Shown: positions 1 to 10,555 of the stretch, piece after piece
Layout of the letters: each line of letters opens with the position of its first letter
Position numbering within the stretch: position 1 is the first letter of the stretch
Assembly (NCBI GenBank): GCA_033398695.1
Contig: CM065812.1
Span: forward strand, 141,800,858-141,864,857
Direction of reading: 5' to 3'
DNA: 64,000 bases
DNA from: Orobanche coerulescens
Taxonomy: Eukaryota > Streptophyta > Magnoliopsida > Lamiales > Orobanchaceae
Notes under the pieces: generated by a model
Databases searched by the model: none
Seen by the model: the letters and a program-made list of their open reading frames with translations, nothing else
Told to the model about the DNA's origin: nothing
Position numbers and translations under genes: made by a program

Positions 1-888
1 GGTAAGTTAATTCTTACTCGGTTAAAAGGATATTCATTCCTTTCGTTGTTGTTCATTCATAATTATAATTCATTCATAATGTATTAACCGTACTGAGACT
101 TGTAATTGTCAACTAATCACTTCATTAACGAGGAACGACGGTTCCAATCATTTCATTGAGCTATCATTCACTTCACTATTATTTCATCTCGGTGAGTCAT
201 CCTTGACTTTGTCGAATTGTTATTCATTAATATTCATCATGGTCATTCTCATTCATATGACTTTCTGGGTTCGTATTGCGTGGCCGGGTGGTGATGTGTG
301 GGATTTTTAGTCGGGCATATGATGGTCATGTGTTCGGGTTCACCGACACAATGGACTGTGCACACAGTAACGTACCTCCGTGAGACTAATTAGGTACAAG
401 GATGGGTGTGTCCGGTCACTCGTCTTCAGCTTAATTTCATAATTTAGATATATCATGATTGTGTTCATTTAACTCTTGAGGATTGTTGTTCTGTGTAACT
501 GACCCCGTTGGGGGATATTGTTTTGAGGTCATGGCAAGGCAAAAGCATGGGAAGAGAACATTGACGGCGAGGAGTCCTAGTGATACTAGTAGGGGGCCCC
601 AATCCTTTTTAGTCATTCATGTTGTCGTCATTTTATTTTCCGCTGCAGATTTCCATTTGGAAACTCTGTTTCATTCAGTATTGTATATTTTATCTTCATA
701 TAAAATATACATGTATTCTGTATTATCTTGGGTGTGTTATACTTGAAACTCCTTATTGGAGTAATGGATGATATAATGTGGTTCGGTACTACGATTATAT
801 TATCCAAGTCATTAATTTTTTATTCGCCTGGTGGGTCCCAGTCGGGGGTCCACGACACTGTAATAGTCGCCTAGTTTGGGGTGTTACA
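1..888 (+). mobile_element. GYP-0: 3' part of a Tekay-type gypsy LTR
   Basis: The stretch ends in TGTTACA at 888 and matches the 3' ends of the GYP-E LTR (62.6-63.35 kb) and, reversed, the GYP-H LTR (28.48 kb on). Shared blocks are the GGATTTTTAG..GGGCA segment near 301, the GA-rich block with GGGGCCCC at 524-600, and the terminal CACTGTAATAG..GGGGTGTTACA. No primer site follows 888 (next bases TATCC), so this is a 3' LTR or solo LTR whose left part lies outside the window. Short ORFs inside it have no recognisable product. Confidence 0.8.
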
Positions 889-1005
889 TATCCGGCTATT
901 CCCTACATTGGTAGGTTTTAATGGCTTTGTTTATTATATTTCTGTCATTACCTTCTTCTTGTTTTACAAGGATGATTTAAGAACCTATTGTATTGATTTT
1001 TGCAG

Positions 1006-2405
1006 ATCATTTCATGTGGACCTATCAGTCCGATGCTACCAAGCCTACTAACCTGCGAAGGACAACGCTCCTAGGTCGGCGAATCCCCCTAAAGAGAGGA
1101 CGGGGGGCTCCTCAAAACCGAAACAAAGGCCTACGTCTACCAAGGGAGCCAAAGTCGGGGTAACCCTACCATCTAACCTTGCTTCTCCTTTGACCATAGG
1201 GCAAGGTCCTGCGAGCTCTTCTCAATAGCTGCACATCACCAAATGAGCCCATTCCCTGAACTCCTCCACTCCCGCTAAGCGGCCAAGGCCACAAGTTCTT
1301 TGAGCTCAGGTATAGATACCCTGCTACGCTGCAAGGAGTTTGATAGATTCCTGCCTTATTTCAGCTCGGTGGTCCCTGATAGGGACAGGGATATACTGCG
1401 TAACTCTCCATAGGATACCCGCCTAGACCTGATGATGATTTACTTTAGGAAGGTAACTACTTTATTTTTTCTCTCTTTCGCGCTATTTATATCCTTGCTT
1501 ATGTTTTAATGGAATTGTCCTTTGTCTTTTTAGCTTTGCTCTACCCTGGTATGCTTGACAGAAGATCAAAAGAGCAGAGCTTCCTCTTCTTCCCAAATGG
1601 CTCAGATGTCTGCTAAGCTTAAGGTTGCCCTGGAGGTGAAGGGGGATCTCGATTCGAGGCTGCAAGAGAGGGAATATCGACTGGATATGTCCATAAAGAA
1701 AATTTTCGAGCGGGAGACAATCTTGGAGCGAGCCCAAATGGCTAATATCCGACTGAACCAAGAGCTAAAGCTTACAAAGACTCACAAGTTGAATCTAAGA
1801 CGGTCATCTGATTTGAGGCTCATCTCATTGAGGCTAAGGCCGCATCTGAGAGAATTGTGTGGCTTGAAGCTCAACTCGCGGAGGCTAGGTCTGAAGGGTC
1901 TTCGACCTATGAGCGAGGAGTTTTGGATGGCCAGCGCCGTTTCTTGAACAGTGACGTCGGGCAATCTTTCTTGGGGGCCTATTGTTCAGCCCTTCTTGCT
2001 CGCTATCACAATTCGACCGCCTACCTGGTTCGACTTTCTCCGGCTGCGACTCAGTATTTTGATTTTGCCCTATCCCATGCTCGTGAGTAGCTAGCTATTT
2101 TGGGTTTTGAGGAAGAGCAGAACAGGGATGCTGCTTTGGAGGGAGTCCCTATTCCTTCGGGCTGGTCTGGTGATGTGAATGCGTCTCCTGATGCTGCTTG
2201 GTGGGAGGAATCTCTTGGGAGTCCATAATCGAGTTTGGTCTGGATATGGAGCGACCATCTGTGCCCTTTGCTCCATCTGACCGGGCTGATACTCCTGATG
2301 TTCTAGCTGGAGGGAACAATTCCGAGGCTTCCCCCTCATCCACAGCCCGTAATTTAGTTTTATTTATATTTATACTTATTTTTATCGTTCTATGTACTAG
2401 GTTTT
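1006..2405 (+). pseudogene. Antisense extra ORF of TAT-1 (coiled-coil protein), degraded
   Basis: The ORF runs opposite to TAT-1 pol, downstream of integrase, where some Tat elements carry an additional antisense ORF. Three exon-like blocks are visible: about 1006-1452 (basic, Pro/Ser-rich, then an Asp/Arg-rich stretch), an intron 1453-1533 with GT and TTTTTAG ends, and 1534-2228. From 1555 it reads as a long Glu/Lys/Arg/Leu heptad region, probably coiled coil. The frame changes near 1790-1857, then continues to 2090 (TAG) and on in the same frame to 2226-2228 (TAA). A further short frame covers 2198-2408. Resemblance to the Pfam family called putative gypsy-type transposon (Transposase_28) is from memory. 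Several in-frame stops make it a pseudogene. GYP-A inserted at its 3' end. Function unknown. Confidence 0.6.
2401..2405. other. Target-site duplication of GYP-A (GTTTT)
   Basis: GTTTT at 2401-2405 is repeated at 10465-10469, directly flanking the two LTR ends of GYP-A. This proves a single integration event and fixes both boundaries. Confidence 0.93.
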
Positions 2406-2573
2406 TGTAATACCCGAGATCTTCGTTCCAGTTTTGTTGAGTTTTTCTACAGGTTATCGGATTGGCGTTGTCCATGTCTTTGAATTGTTGTGCCACGTTT
2501 GGTCGTGTCATGAGTTGACACGTGTTTGGTTTCCGTTCCAGATCATTTCATGAGTTTTTAACTCATTTTAGTG

Positions 2574-2949
2574 TAGCGCATGCTACTGCTTGTGGTGTAG
2601 CGCGCGCTACTGTGCCATTGTTAGCGCACGCTACCGGGTGTGTAGTGCATGTTAACTAGCAGTCCAGAGGCAGTCCAGAAGCTACTGGACTAGAACTGGA
2701 GTTTCGTTAGTGCACGATAAGGTTGGTAGCTAGCGCATGCTATCGACTGCTTAGCGCACGCTAATTATTCTTTCTAGCGCACGCTGCCTAGTGGGTACAG
2801 ATCTGTCCAGGAGCTACTGGACTAGATTCATGATTCGTTAGCGCATGCTAGGCATATTGGCTAGCGCACGCTAACCGTGTTACGGGCGGAGTGTTCTGGG
2901 GCATTGACCCCGTTAGCGCGCGCTAATGTATGTGCTTAGCGCATGCTAA
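2574..2949 (+). promoter_or_regulatory. Array of about 12 TAGCG-NN-CGCTA palindromes upstream of the TATA box
   Basis: Twelve copies or near-copies of (T)TAGCGNNCGCTA(A) occur in 376 bases. Perfect palindromes include GTAGCGCGCGCTAC at 2597-2610 and TTAGCGCGCGCTAA at 2913-2926. Others begin near 2574, 2621, 2734, 2752, 2839, 2861 and 2936, with decayed copies near 2642, 2707 and 2774. Spacing is irregular, often 19-26 bp. The array stops five bases before the TATA inverted repeat. Position and copy number suggest an enhancer made of a repeated factor-binding site; that is inference. The 3' LTR carries the same array at about 8007-8377. Confidence 0.85.
2672..2822 (+). repeat. Two GTCCAG / CTGGAC inverted repeats within the GYP-A array
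   Basis: AGTCCAG (2672-2678) pairs with CTGGACT (2685-2691) across AAGCTA. GTCCAG (2805-2810) pairs with CTGGAC (2817-2822) across GAGCTA. The same arms reappear around the TATA box at 2954-2975 with a two-base spacer. Confidence 0.8.
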
Positions 2950-2953
2950 TAAC

Positions 2954-2975
2954 TGTCCAGTATAAATACTGGACA
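2954..2975 (+). promoter_or_regulatory. GYP-A TATA box centred in a perfect 22-bp inverted repeat
   Basis: TGTCCAGTAT (2954-2963), AA, ATACTGGACA (2966-2975). The two arms are exact reverse complements and the TATAAATA box spans the centre. The repeat is unchanged in the 3' LTR (8381-8402) and in GYP-B (43619-43640), although surrounding sequence has diverged. Confidence 0.9.
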
Positions 2976-5057
2976 ACACGCTTTCTTTCCCATTTTTCTT
3001 CCTTTTTCTCTCTTCTTCATCTCTTTCCATCGGGAGCAAGTTCTAGAGGAGATTTTGGGCGATCTTCATCATCAAGCTTCATATTGGAGTGTATTTGTAG
3101 GTGTTCAACAACATCTAATCAACTTCTTTGCTTGAATCAAGGTATTCTCTTCTTAGAACCCTAGTTTCCTGAATTTGGGGATATTCCTTGGTCTTGGTAA
3201 GTTTTACCCGATCTCATCCAATTGGTTGACTATTCTTGATTGTCTTGTTGTGGCTTTCAGTTTGACAACTCGTTTATCAATTTTTATCACCCGGAGCGAT
3301 GATTCTTAATTTCCTTAAGATCACTTAGATCCTTGTTGTTTTTAGGATCGATTCGAATTTCCGATTAGTGTTATTGATTCATGTCGGTGTTATTTTCATA
3401 GTCCTCGTGGAGTTGTCGAGTTCTTGGTCGTTTTTGGAAGCTCGAGGGCTGATCAACCTCATCCGTTCGTTGATTGGATTGCTCGTAGTTTCCAGGCAAG
3501 TATCTTGCTCATACATTTCGTGTTTCGTAGACGTGATAGTTGGCAATGGATCATATGTGGAACTTTAATGCTTTATTGAACTTTAAAAGAATCGACATAC
3601 TCTAGATTAAAGCTTTCACAAAGATATACTTGTGTGTTTGTGAACGAATGTGTTGTTCCAAGAATGTGTATTAGTGTCGTGCATTAGAATGCCTTCTTTG
3701 CGTATGGTACCATTGTGTGTCTATTGATGAGTATTTGATGTTGTGTATTATTGGTTGTGAGTATATGTCGGATAGGTGGCCATTCTTAACAAGTACCTTG
3801 ATTTACATTTGATGTACTTCGGGAGAATGTGTTTTTAATGATTGTGATTTGTGCCATGTGTTTTTTGACTGTGTGTGAGCCGAGTAAAACCAGCGAGGGT
3901 CCCCTGGGATCTGTTTTGACTTCGATTTCTGTGGATCACTCGGTTGGGCTGTACACCAGGAAGGGCCTGACGAGGTGTCCTTGGGGTGTGTATCTTGCTC
4001 GAGAGGTACAGGGCTAGTATAGCTCGGGAGATTGTTTTGTGATGATTTTGGCACGTTGTTGTTTTCGATAATTGTGATATGTCCGGAATATCATAATGCT
4101 TGCATTCTCGGTGTGAGATATGTCATACGTAAGGTCTTGGTACTTGGTTAGAATCGCATCAATATAAATGTCGTATTTGACTCGTTTCTTGATTGTGAGG
4201 TTTTTAGCATAAGGACGCGGGCCCTGTGATTATATCCATGCATTGTGGTTTGATTATATATCGAGTTTGACCTTTGGGTTATTCACTCGAGTATGCGATG
4301 TAGATGTTTGGGTCGTAGACCCTGTGTTTTGTGACCAGATGCATCTTTTTAAAAGCAATACTTGAGGCCGTGTCCCTATGTGGGTTTTGATAAATTGAGG
4401 ATTCTTTAGTCCAAATGTCTTTCCAAAACTCCCGAGAATTTTAAAATGCTTTTCAAAGCATCTTCATGTCTCATTCCAAGTTTTTACGATTTAAACTATT
4501 TTATCTAACGAAATGTTTCGAGAAGTCTTTCGTTGAGTTGATTTGTGGAATTAATTAAATTTTTATATTCCTGAAGTATGTTGTGTATGGCTTGTATTTG
4601 TATTTCATACTTGCACTAGCAAAATGGTGGAGTTTTGCTAACCCCCGAGTATTCGGGGGGTGGATGTCTGTATTGCGTCCAGGTACTTGCAGGTTGCTGG
4701 GGAGCGGATCACAGGATCGATACGAAGGATGATGGAAGACGACGATACTAATCACATGAAGACCAGTCGTTGAGTATTTTGGTAGAGTTTTGTTGTTTGT
4801 CTCTCCGTTATATTATTTTCCCATGTTACGGGAACGTTGATGTATCCTAACCCCTGCGTGGGTATGAGTCATGAGAAAGAGTTATGTGTGTTCGATGTGT
4901 ATGTCGTGGTACAAGACCAAATCGGTCTAGTGATTCGTTATTAGCCATGTTGGCATGTATCTATATGTTGTGTTTTCCGCATTTAGCCTGGTAGATCCTC
5001 ACGGAGAGGGTCTGCGGCACTGTAATATTCCCGAGTGGTATGGGGGTGTTACAGATA

Positions 5058-5070
5058 TGGTATCAGAGCT
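5058..5070 (+). other. GYP-A primer-binding site
   Basis: TGGTATCAGAGCT lies four bases after the LTR end. It matches the initiator-Met tRNA 3' end complement used by many plant LTR elements, and it sets the plus-strand orientation. Confidence 0.9.
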
Positions 5071-5383
5071 TAGGTTGTGGAAACCTAGGCTATTGGGTCG
5101 AGTTGTGTCTGTTGAGTTTTGTTTCGTCGGATTTTTGTCTTACTGAGTCATGTCGCGATGCGTCGTTTGAGTTTGTTGGTCGTGATTAGTATCGTGGGTC
5201 GATCATCATCTTCGTGCGACCTGTAGATGTAAGTCTCCCTACCTTGCTGTGTTTCATATTATACGAGCTTGTGTGATTTTGTGTTATCATGTGGTGTTTA
5301 AACGTGAACTGTGAATACGTGATCCATGCTTGTTGATTCTCGTGTTGCGCTGAGATGAAGAGCGGTGCCGGTGTGTATCTACG

Positions 5384-5420
<37 letters not shown>

Positions 5421-6265
5421 TTGTATAACCAGTTTTTACGGAGTAATGTTTTGGTGTGGTTACTCAACGAAGGTTTATCGACGTGATATGTTAAAAAAAA
5501 CTCTAACTATTTTGGGAAGTCACGTAAATTTTATTTTAAAACACCTTTCAAGAAGGGAAAGAGTTTGATTTCCGTATGATGACCTCAAGACCGAAAGTTT
5601 TTGGAGAACCCAGACTACTTATATTTTATTTTCATTTTTCATTGCAAACTTTCAAAATTTGATTTTTAAATCTCAAATGAGGTCTATCAAAAATTTACTT
5701 GAGACGTGACTTTCACTTTCAACTTTTTGGTTTCATGAATTCGGTTTAAAGGTATGTGGTGAGGATATTGTTATTTCAGCTATAATACCCCGAGTTGTGA
5801 TTAAAGTGCTGGTGTGAACGCCGAGTCATTCGGTATGCATTAGTCGAGGTGGTTCTCTTGAACGAGGGGTGGGAATTTGGTTTGAAATGTTAAATAACTT
5901 TTGATGGTTATCTGTGTAATGTTATAAATATGTGAACTGTCGGCGTTTGGATTCCTACGTTGTTGTTTATTGGTAACCCCCCAACCTTTGGTATTATTTG
6001 GTATATGTTCATGAACGTGTTGCGGGATTAGGACAATTAGCGCACGCCAAGTGAGGAGCTAGCGCGCGCTAACGTGGCATGGCTAGCGCACGCTAATCAG
6101 CCTGGGCAGAAGCTCGGGAATTGCATTTTGGCCATAGGTCTAAATTTTGTGATTGTTAGACTGATCGTTGTGACCGTATTCTATGTGTGTTGTCCAAGTG
6201 ATAACAATTGTTATGTGCGATTATGTGTTATGATCTTTCGTTGCGATAGGTTGTTGCTTGTTAAT
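5071..6265 (+). other. GYP-A leader, non-coding; (TA)n and three palindromes
   Basis: There is no supported gene here. A (TA)n microsatellite occupies 5388-5418. Three copies of the U3 palindrome type sit close together upstream of gag, at 6037-6050, 6059-6072 (CTAGCGCGCGCTAA) and 6083-6096. Confidence 0.75.
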
Positions 6266-7021
6266 ATGCCAAGGGACAGAGGTCATGGTCGCAATCATGG
6301 TACGGATGGCTACGGGGATCAGGCGCGGGGTTGAGAGGATATTGCTGGAAACGATACTGGTTTGGATGTTGCTACTATATTGCAACAAGTAGCAGCACGG
6401 ATGACTCAGTTGACCCAGACGGTTCAACGCAACACTGATGCAATTCAGAAGATCGGGGCAAACCTATGGCTCCGAGAGGTAGTTAGCATGAATCCTCCTT
6501 GATTTGTTGGTATGGCGGATGTATTAGGTTGGTATAGTTGGCTCCTTCAGTTGGAAAAGATATTCGAGGCCATTGATTGCCCTGAAGATCAGAAGGTTCC
6601 TATTGCTCAGTACCATCTTAGCCCTAATGCTGCTCATTGGTGGGAAAATGTTAAACCTCGTAATCGTGTCGTCATGTGGGCGGAGTTCCGAGAACTTTTG
6701 GAAGTTGGGTTTTATCTGGAACCAACTAGGAAGCTGAGAAAGTTGGATGATATTGTAGTTAGTGCTGGAATTGGTGTTTCTAGATTGCAACGCCGTAGTT
6801 TTTCCGCTGTGAAGCTCAATCGCTTGGTGCATGAGACTGAGAATTCCAAGTCATCCGCTTTGACTCCTGGCAAAGCTAGGAGGTGTTTTAACTGCAATGT
6901 GATGGGGCATGTTCATGCACATTGTCCTTCTCTGCCAGTAACGTGTTACAAGTGCGGACTCGTGGGACACCGGGTTCAGTTTTGCGAGTTAGTCACCGAA
7001 TCTTCCGAGGCTCAGACGTGA
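6266..7021 (+). pseudogene. GYP-A gag pseudogene with two zinc knuckles
   Basis: From ATG 6266 one frame runs to TGA 7019-7021, with internal TGA codons at 6332-6334 and 6500-6502. The N-terminus is basic (Arg/Gly/His-rich) as in Tekay-type gag. The central part (about 6512-6700) matches the retrotransposon gag fold, including the paired Trp near AAHWWENV. The segment between it and the knuckles is shorter than usual, suggesting an internal deletion. Two CX2CX4HX4C knuckles follow: CFNCNVMGHVHAHC and CYKCGLVGHRVQFC. Gag forms the particle and binds element RNA. With two stops this copy is inactive. Confidence 0.85.
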
Positions 7022-7840
7022 GCACTAATGTCAGGATTTACTCCGAGGAGTCCCTCAATGTGTAGTCTGCCAGTTGTATGTGGTGTTATCCCCTTGCCTT
7101 GTTATTTTGAATTTTGGGGAGTAAACTTCTTTTATTAGAAGTGGGTCGGATTTTTGAACTTCTTTATTTTCAACTCTATCTACTCGATTGTGTTCGTTGA
7201 TCTTTTTTGAACTTGTCCTATCTTTTGTTTTGTTGATCGAACGAGTTGTGGTAATGTTTCGGATTAATCCGTTTGTCATTATAACTTTTCCGAATTTGGC
7301 TCCATCCCTATGAATCTTATATACATGCATATCTTGTCGTCTTTACCAGACCACCTATTGTCTCGAGTCGAGATGTGAACTTCTGAGTTACTATTTGATT
7401 TTGCTTGTTTGCCGTGTCTCGAATATGATTGTTCGACCGTTATTATCTCGATCTTTGTGGTTCGGTCGTTTGTTGTCTGATTTTTGTTGCTCCCGTATCA
7501 TGATTTTTGAGCATTCAAGATAACTTCGTAATTTCCTTAAGTTTGGGAAATTAGCCTTGTTGTCGATCTTTCGACCCTCTGGTGGTGGAATTTTGTTGTT
7601 GACAGCGTTTAGCTTGCATTCTGATTGACATACTGTTCGGGTTGGTCAACCATATTAATTTTTGTTCGTTGTATTTTATTATCATTCTGGCGTAGCGATA
7701 TAGATGTTAACATCCACGTGCTGCATGTGATTCGTTGCAGGTCATCGACAACGGATATCGTGCGTTGTCGGAGATTATTTTGCGCTGATCGTTTTATGTT
7801 TTAAGTATCGGGGCCGAAACTTCATATAAGAGGGGTAGAA
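7022..7840 (+). other. GYP-A 3' internal region, non-coding, ending in polypurine tract
   Basis: T-rich sequence without a recognisable product. Pol domains expected here are absent. The last bases (7829-7840, AAGAGGGGTAGAA-like) are the polypurine tract priming plus-strand synthesis. GYP-C has almost the same tract before 53707. Confidence 0.75.
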
Positions 7841-10464
7841 TATAATACCCGAGATCTTCGTTCCAGTTTTGTTGAGTTTCTCTGCGGGTTATCAGATTGG
7901 CGTTGTCCATGTCTTTGAATTGTTGTGCCACGTTTGGTCGTGTCATGAGTTGACACGTGTTTGGTTTCCGTTCCAGATCATTTCATGTGTTTTTGACTCA
8001 TTTTAGTGTAGCGCACGCTACCGCTTGTGCGCGCTACTGTGCCATTGTTAGCGCACACTACCGGGTGTGTAGCACACGCTAACTGGCAGTCCAGAGTCAG
8101 TCCAGAATCTACTGGACTGGAACTAGAGTTTCGTTAGCGCACGCTAAGGTTGGTAGCTAGCGCACACTATTGACTGCTTAGCGCACGCTAATTATTCTTT
8201 CTAGCACACGCTGCCTAGTGGGTGCAGATCTGTCCAGGAGCTACTGGACTAGATTTGTGACTTGTTAGCGCACGCTAGGCATATTGGCTAGCGCACTCTA
8301 ACCGTGTTGCGGGGGGAGTGTTCTGGGGCGTTGACCCCGTTAGCGCGCGCTAATGTATGTGCTTACCGCACGCTAATAATTGTCCAGTATAAATACTGGA
8401 CATCAGTTATTCTTTCCCATTTTTCTTTCTTTTTCTCTCTTCTTCATCTCTTTCTGTCGGGAGCAAGTTCTAGAGGAGATTTTTGGCGATCTTCATCATC
8501 AAGCTTCATCTTGGAGTGGATTTGTAGGTGTTCAACAACAACTAATCAACTTCTTTGCGTGAATCAAGGTATTCTCTTCTTAGAACCCTAATTTCCTGAA
8601 TTTGGGGATTTTCCTTGGTCTTGGTAATTTTTACCCGATCTCATCCGATCGGTTGAGTATTCTTGATTGTCTTGGCCGTGGCTTTCGGTTTGACAACTCG
8701 TTTATCGATTTTTATCACCCGGAGCGATGATTCTTAATTACCTTGAGATCACTTCGATCCTTGTTGTTTTTAGGATCGATTTGGATTTCCGATTAGTGTT
8801 ATTGATTCGTGCCGGTGTTATTTTCGTAGTCCTCGTGGAGTTATCGAGTTCTTGGTCATTTTTGGAAGCTCGAGGGCTGCTCAACCTCATCCGTTCGTTG
8901 TTCGTATTGCTCGTAGTTTCGAGGCAAGTATCTTTACCATACATTTCGTGTTTCATAGACGTGATTGGCATGGATTATATGTGGAACTTTAATGCTTTAT
9001 TGAACTTTAAAAGAATCGACATACTCTAGATTAAAGCTTTCACAAAGATCTACTTGTGTGTTTGTGAATGAATGTGTTGTTCCAAGAATGTGTATTAGTA
9101 CCGTGCATTGAATATGTACCATTGTGTGTCTATTGATGAGTATTTGATGTTGTGTATTATTGGTTGTGAGAATATGTCGGATAGGTGTCCATTCTTAAAA
9201 AGTACCTTGATTTACATTTGATGTACTTTGGGAGAATGTGTTTTTAATGATTGTGGTTTGTGCCATGTGGTTTTTGACTATGTGTGAGCCGAGAAAACCA
9301 GCGAGGGTCCCCTGGGATCTGTTTTGACTTCGAGTTCTGCGGATCACTGGGTTGGGCTATACACTAGGGACGGCCTGACGAGGTGTTCTTGGGGTGTGTA
9401 TCTTGCTCGAGAGGTACAGGGCCAGTGTAGCTCGGGAGATTGTTTGGTGATGATTTTGGCACGTTGTTGTTTTCGATAATTGTGATATGTCCGGAATATC
9501 ATAATGTTTGCATTCTCGGTGTGAGATACATCATACGTAAGGTCTTGGTACTTGGTTAGAATAGCATCAATATAATTGTCGTATATGACTCGTTTCTTGA
9601 TTGTGAGTTTTTTAGCATAAGGATGCGGGCCCTATGAATATTTTCGTGCATTGTGGTTTGATTATGTATCTAGTTTGACCTTTGGGTTATTCACTCGAGT
9701 ATGCGCTGTGGATGTTTGGGTCGTAGACCCTGTGTTTTGTGACCGGATTTGCATATTTTGAAAAGCAATACTTGAGGATGTGTCCCTATATGGGTTTTGA
9801 TAAATTGAGGATTCTTTAGTCCAAAATGTCTTTCCAAAACTCTCGAGAATTTTAAAATGCTTTTCAAAGCGTCTTCATGTCTCATTCCAACTTTTTACGG
9901 TTTCAACTATTTTATCTAATGAAATGTTTCGGGAAGTCTTTCGTTGAGGTGATTTGTGGAATTAATTAAATTTTTATATTCCTGAAGTATGTTATGTTGG
10001 GCTTGTATTTGTATTTCATTCTTGCACTAGCAAAACGGTGGAGTTTTGCTAACCCCCGAGTATTCGAGAGGTGGATGTCTGTATTGCGTCCAGGTACTTG
10101 CAGGTTGCTGGGGAGCAGATCACAAGATCGATACGAAGGATGATGGAAGACGATGATACTAATCACATGAAGACCAGTCGTTGAGTATTTTGGTAGAGTT
10201 TTGTTGTTTGTCTCTCCGTTATATTATTTTCCCGTGTTACGGGAACGTTGATGTATCCTAACCCCTGCGTGGGTATGAGTCATGAGAAAGAGTTATGTGT
10301 GTTCGATGTGTATGTCGTGGTACAAGACCAAATCGGTCTAGTGATTCGTTATTAGCCATGTTGGCATGTATCTATATGTTGTGTTTTCCGCATTTAGCCT
10401 GGTAGATCCTCACGGAGAGGGTCTGCGGCACTGTAATATTCCCGAGTAGTTTGGGGGTATTACA
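7841..10464 (+). repeat. GYP-A 3' LTR
   Basis: The 2624-bp copy of 2406-5053 keeps the palindrome array (about 8007-8377) and the TATA inverted repeat (8381-8402). The first dinucleotide is TA instead of TG. It ends GGGGGTATTACA at 10464, followed by the GTTTT duplication. Confidence 0.92.
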
Positions 10465-10555
10465 GTTTTAGCAAATGTATCTCAGATATGTATGGTTATG
10501 ATATTCCCTAGTTAATGCAGTTCGGCTATGAGAATAACCTCTTTTTTTTATATAT

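Larger units (their letters stand above)
2406..5053 (+). repeat. GYP-A 5' LTR
   Basis: The 2648-bp repeat starts TGTAATACCCGAG and ends GTGTTACA, just before the primer site. It holds an array of palindromes (2574-2949), a TATA box inside a perfect inverted repeat (2954-2975), a pyrimidine-rich transcript start region (about 2983-3027) and some 2 kb of R/U5 without coding capacity. The other copy is 7841-10464. Confidence 0.93.
2406..10464 (+). mobile_element. GYP-A: short non-autonomous gypsy element with gag remnant
   Basis: Two direct LTRs (2406-5053, 7841-10464) flank a 2.8 kb internal region, with a GTTTT duplication outside. The internal region has a primer site, a long leader, a gag pseudogene with two zinc knuckles, and a polypurine tract, but no protease, RT, RNase H or integrase. 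It must have moved with enzymes from a related element. The gag and the TGTAATAC..GTTACA ends point to the Tekay/Del group of Ty3/gypsy, and the LTR is closest to GYP-B at 42.7 kb. The 3' LTR start has mutated from TG to TA, so the copy is not recent. Confidence 0.9.

Noticed and set aside
2574..2949. CRISPR-like array of short palindromic repeats
   Set aside because: Spacing is irregular, copies are degenerate, the setting is a plant LTR promoter, and no cas genes are present.
5388..5418. (TA)n tract as a MITE or origin
   Set aside because: It is a plain microsatellite in the GYP-A leader without terminal repeats.
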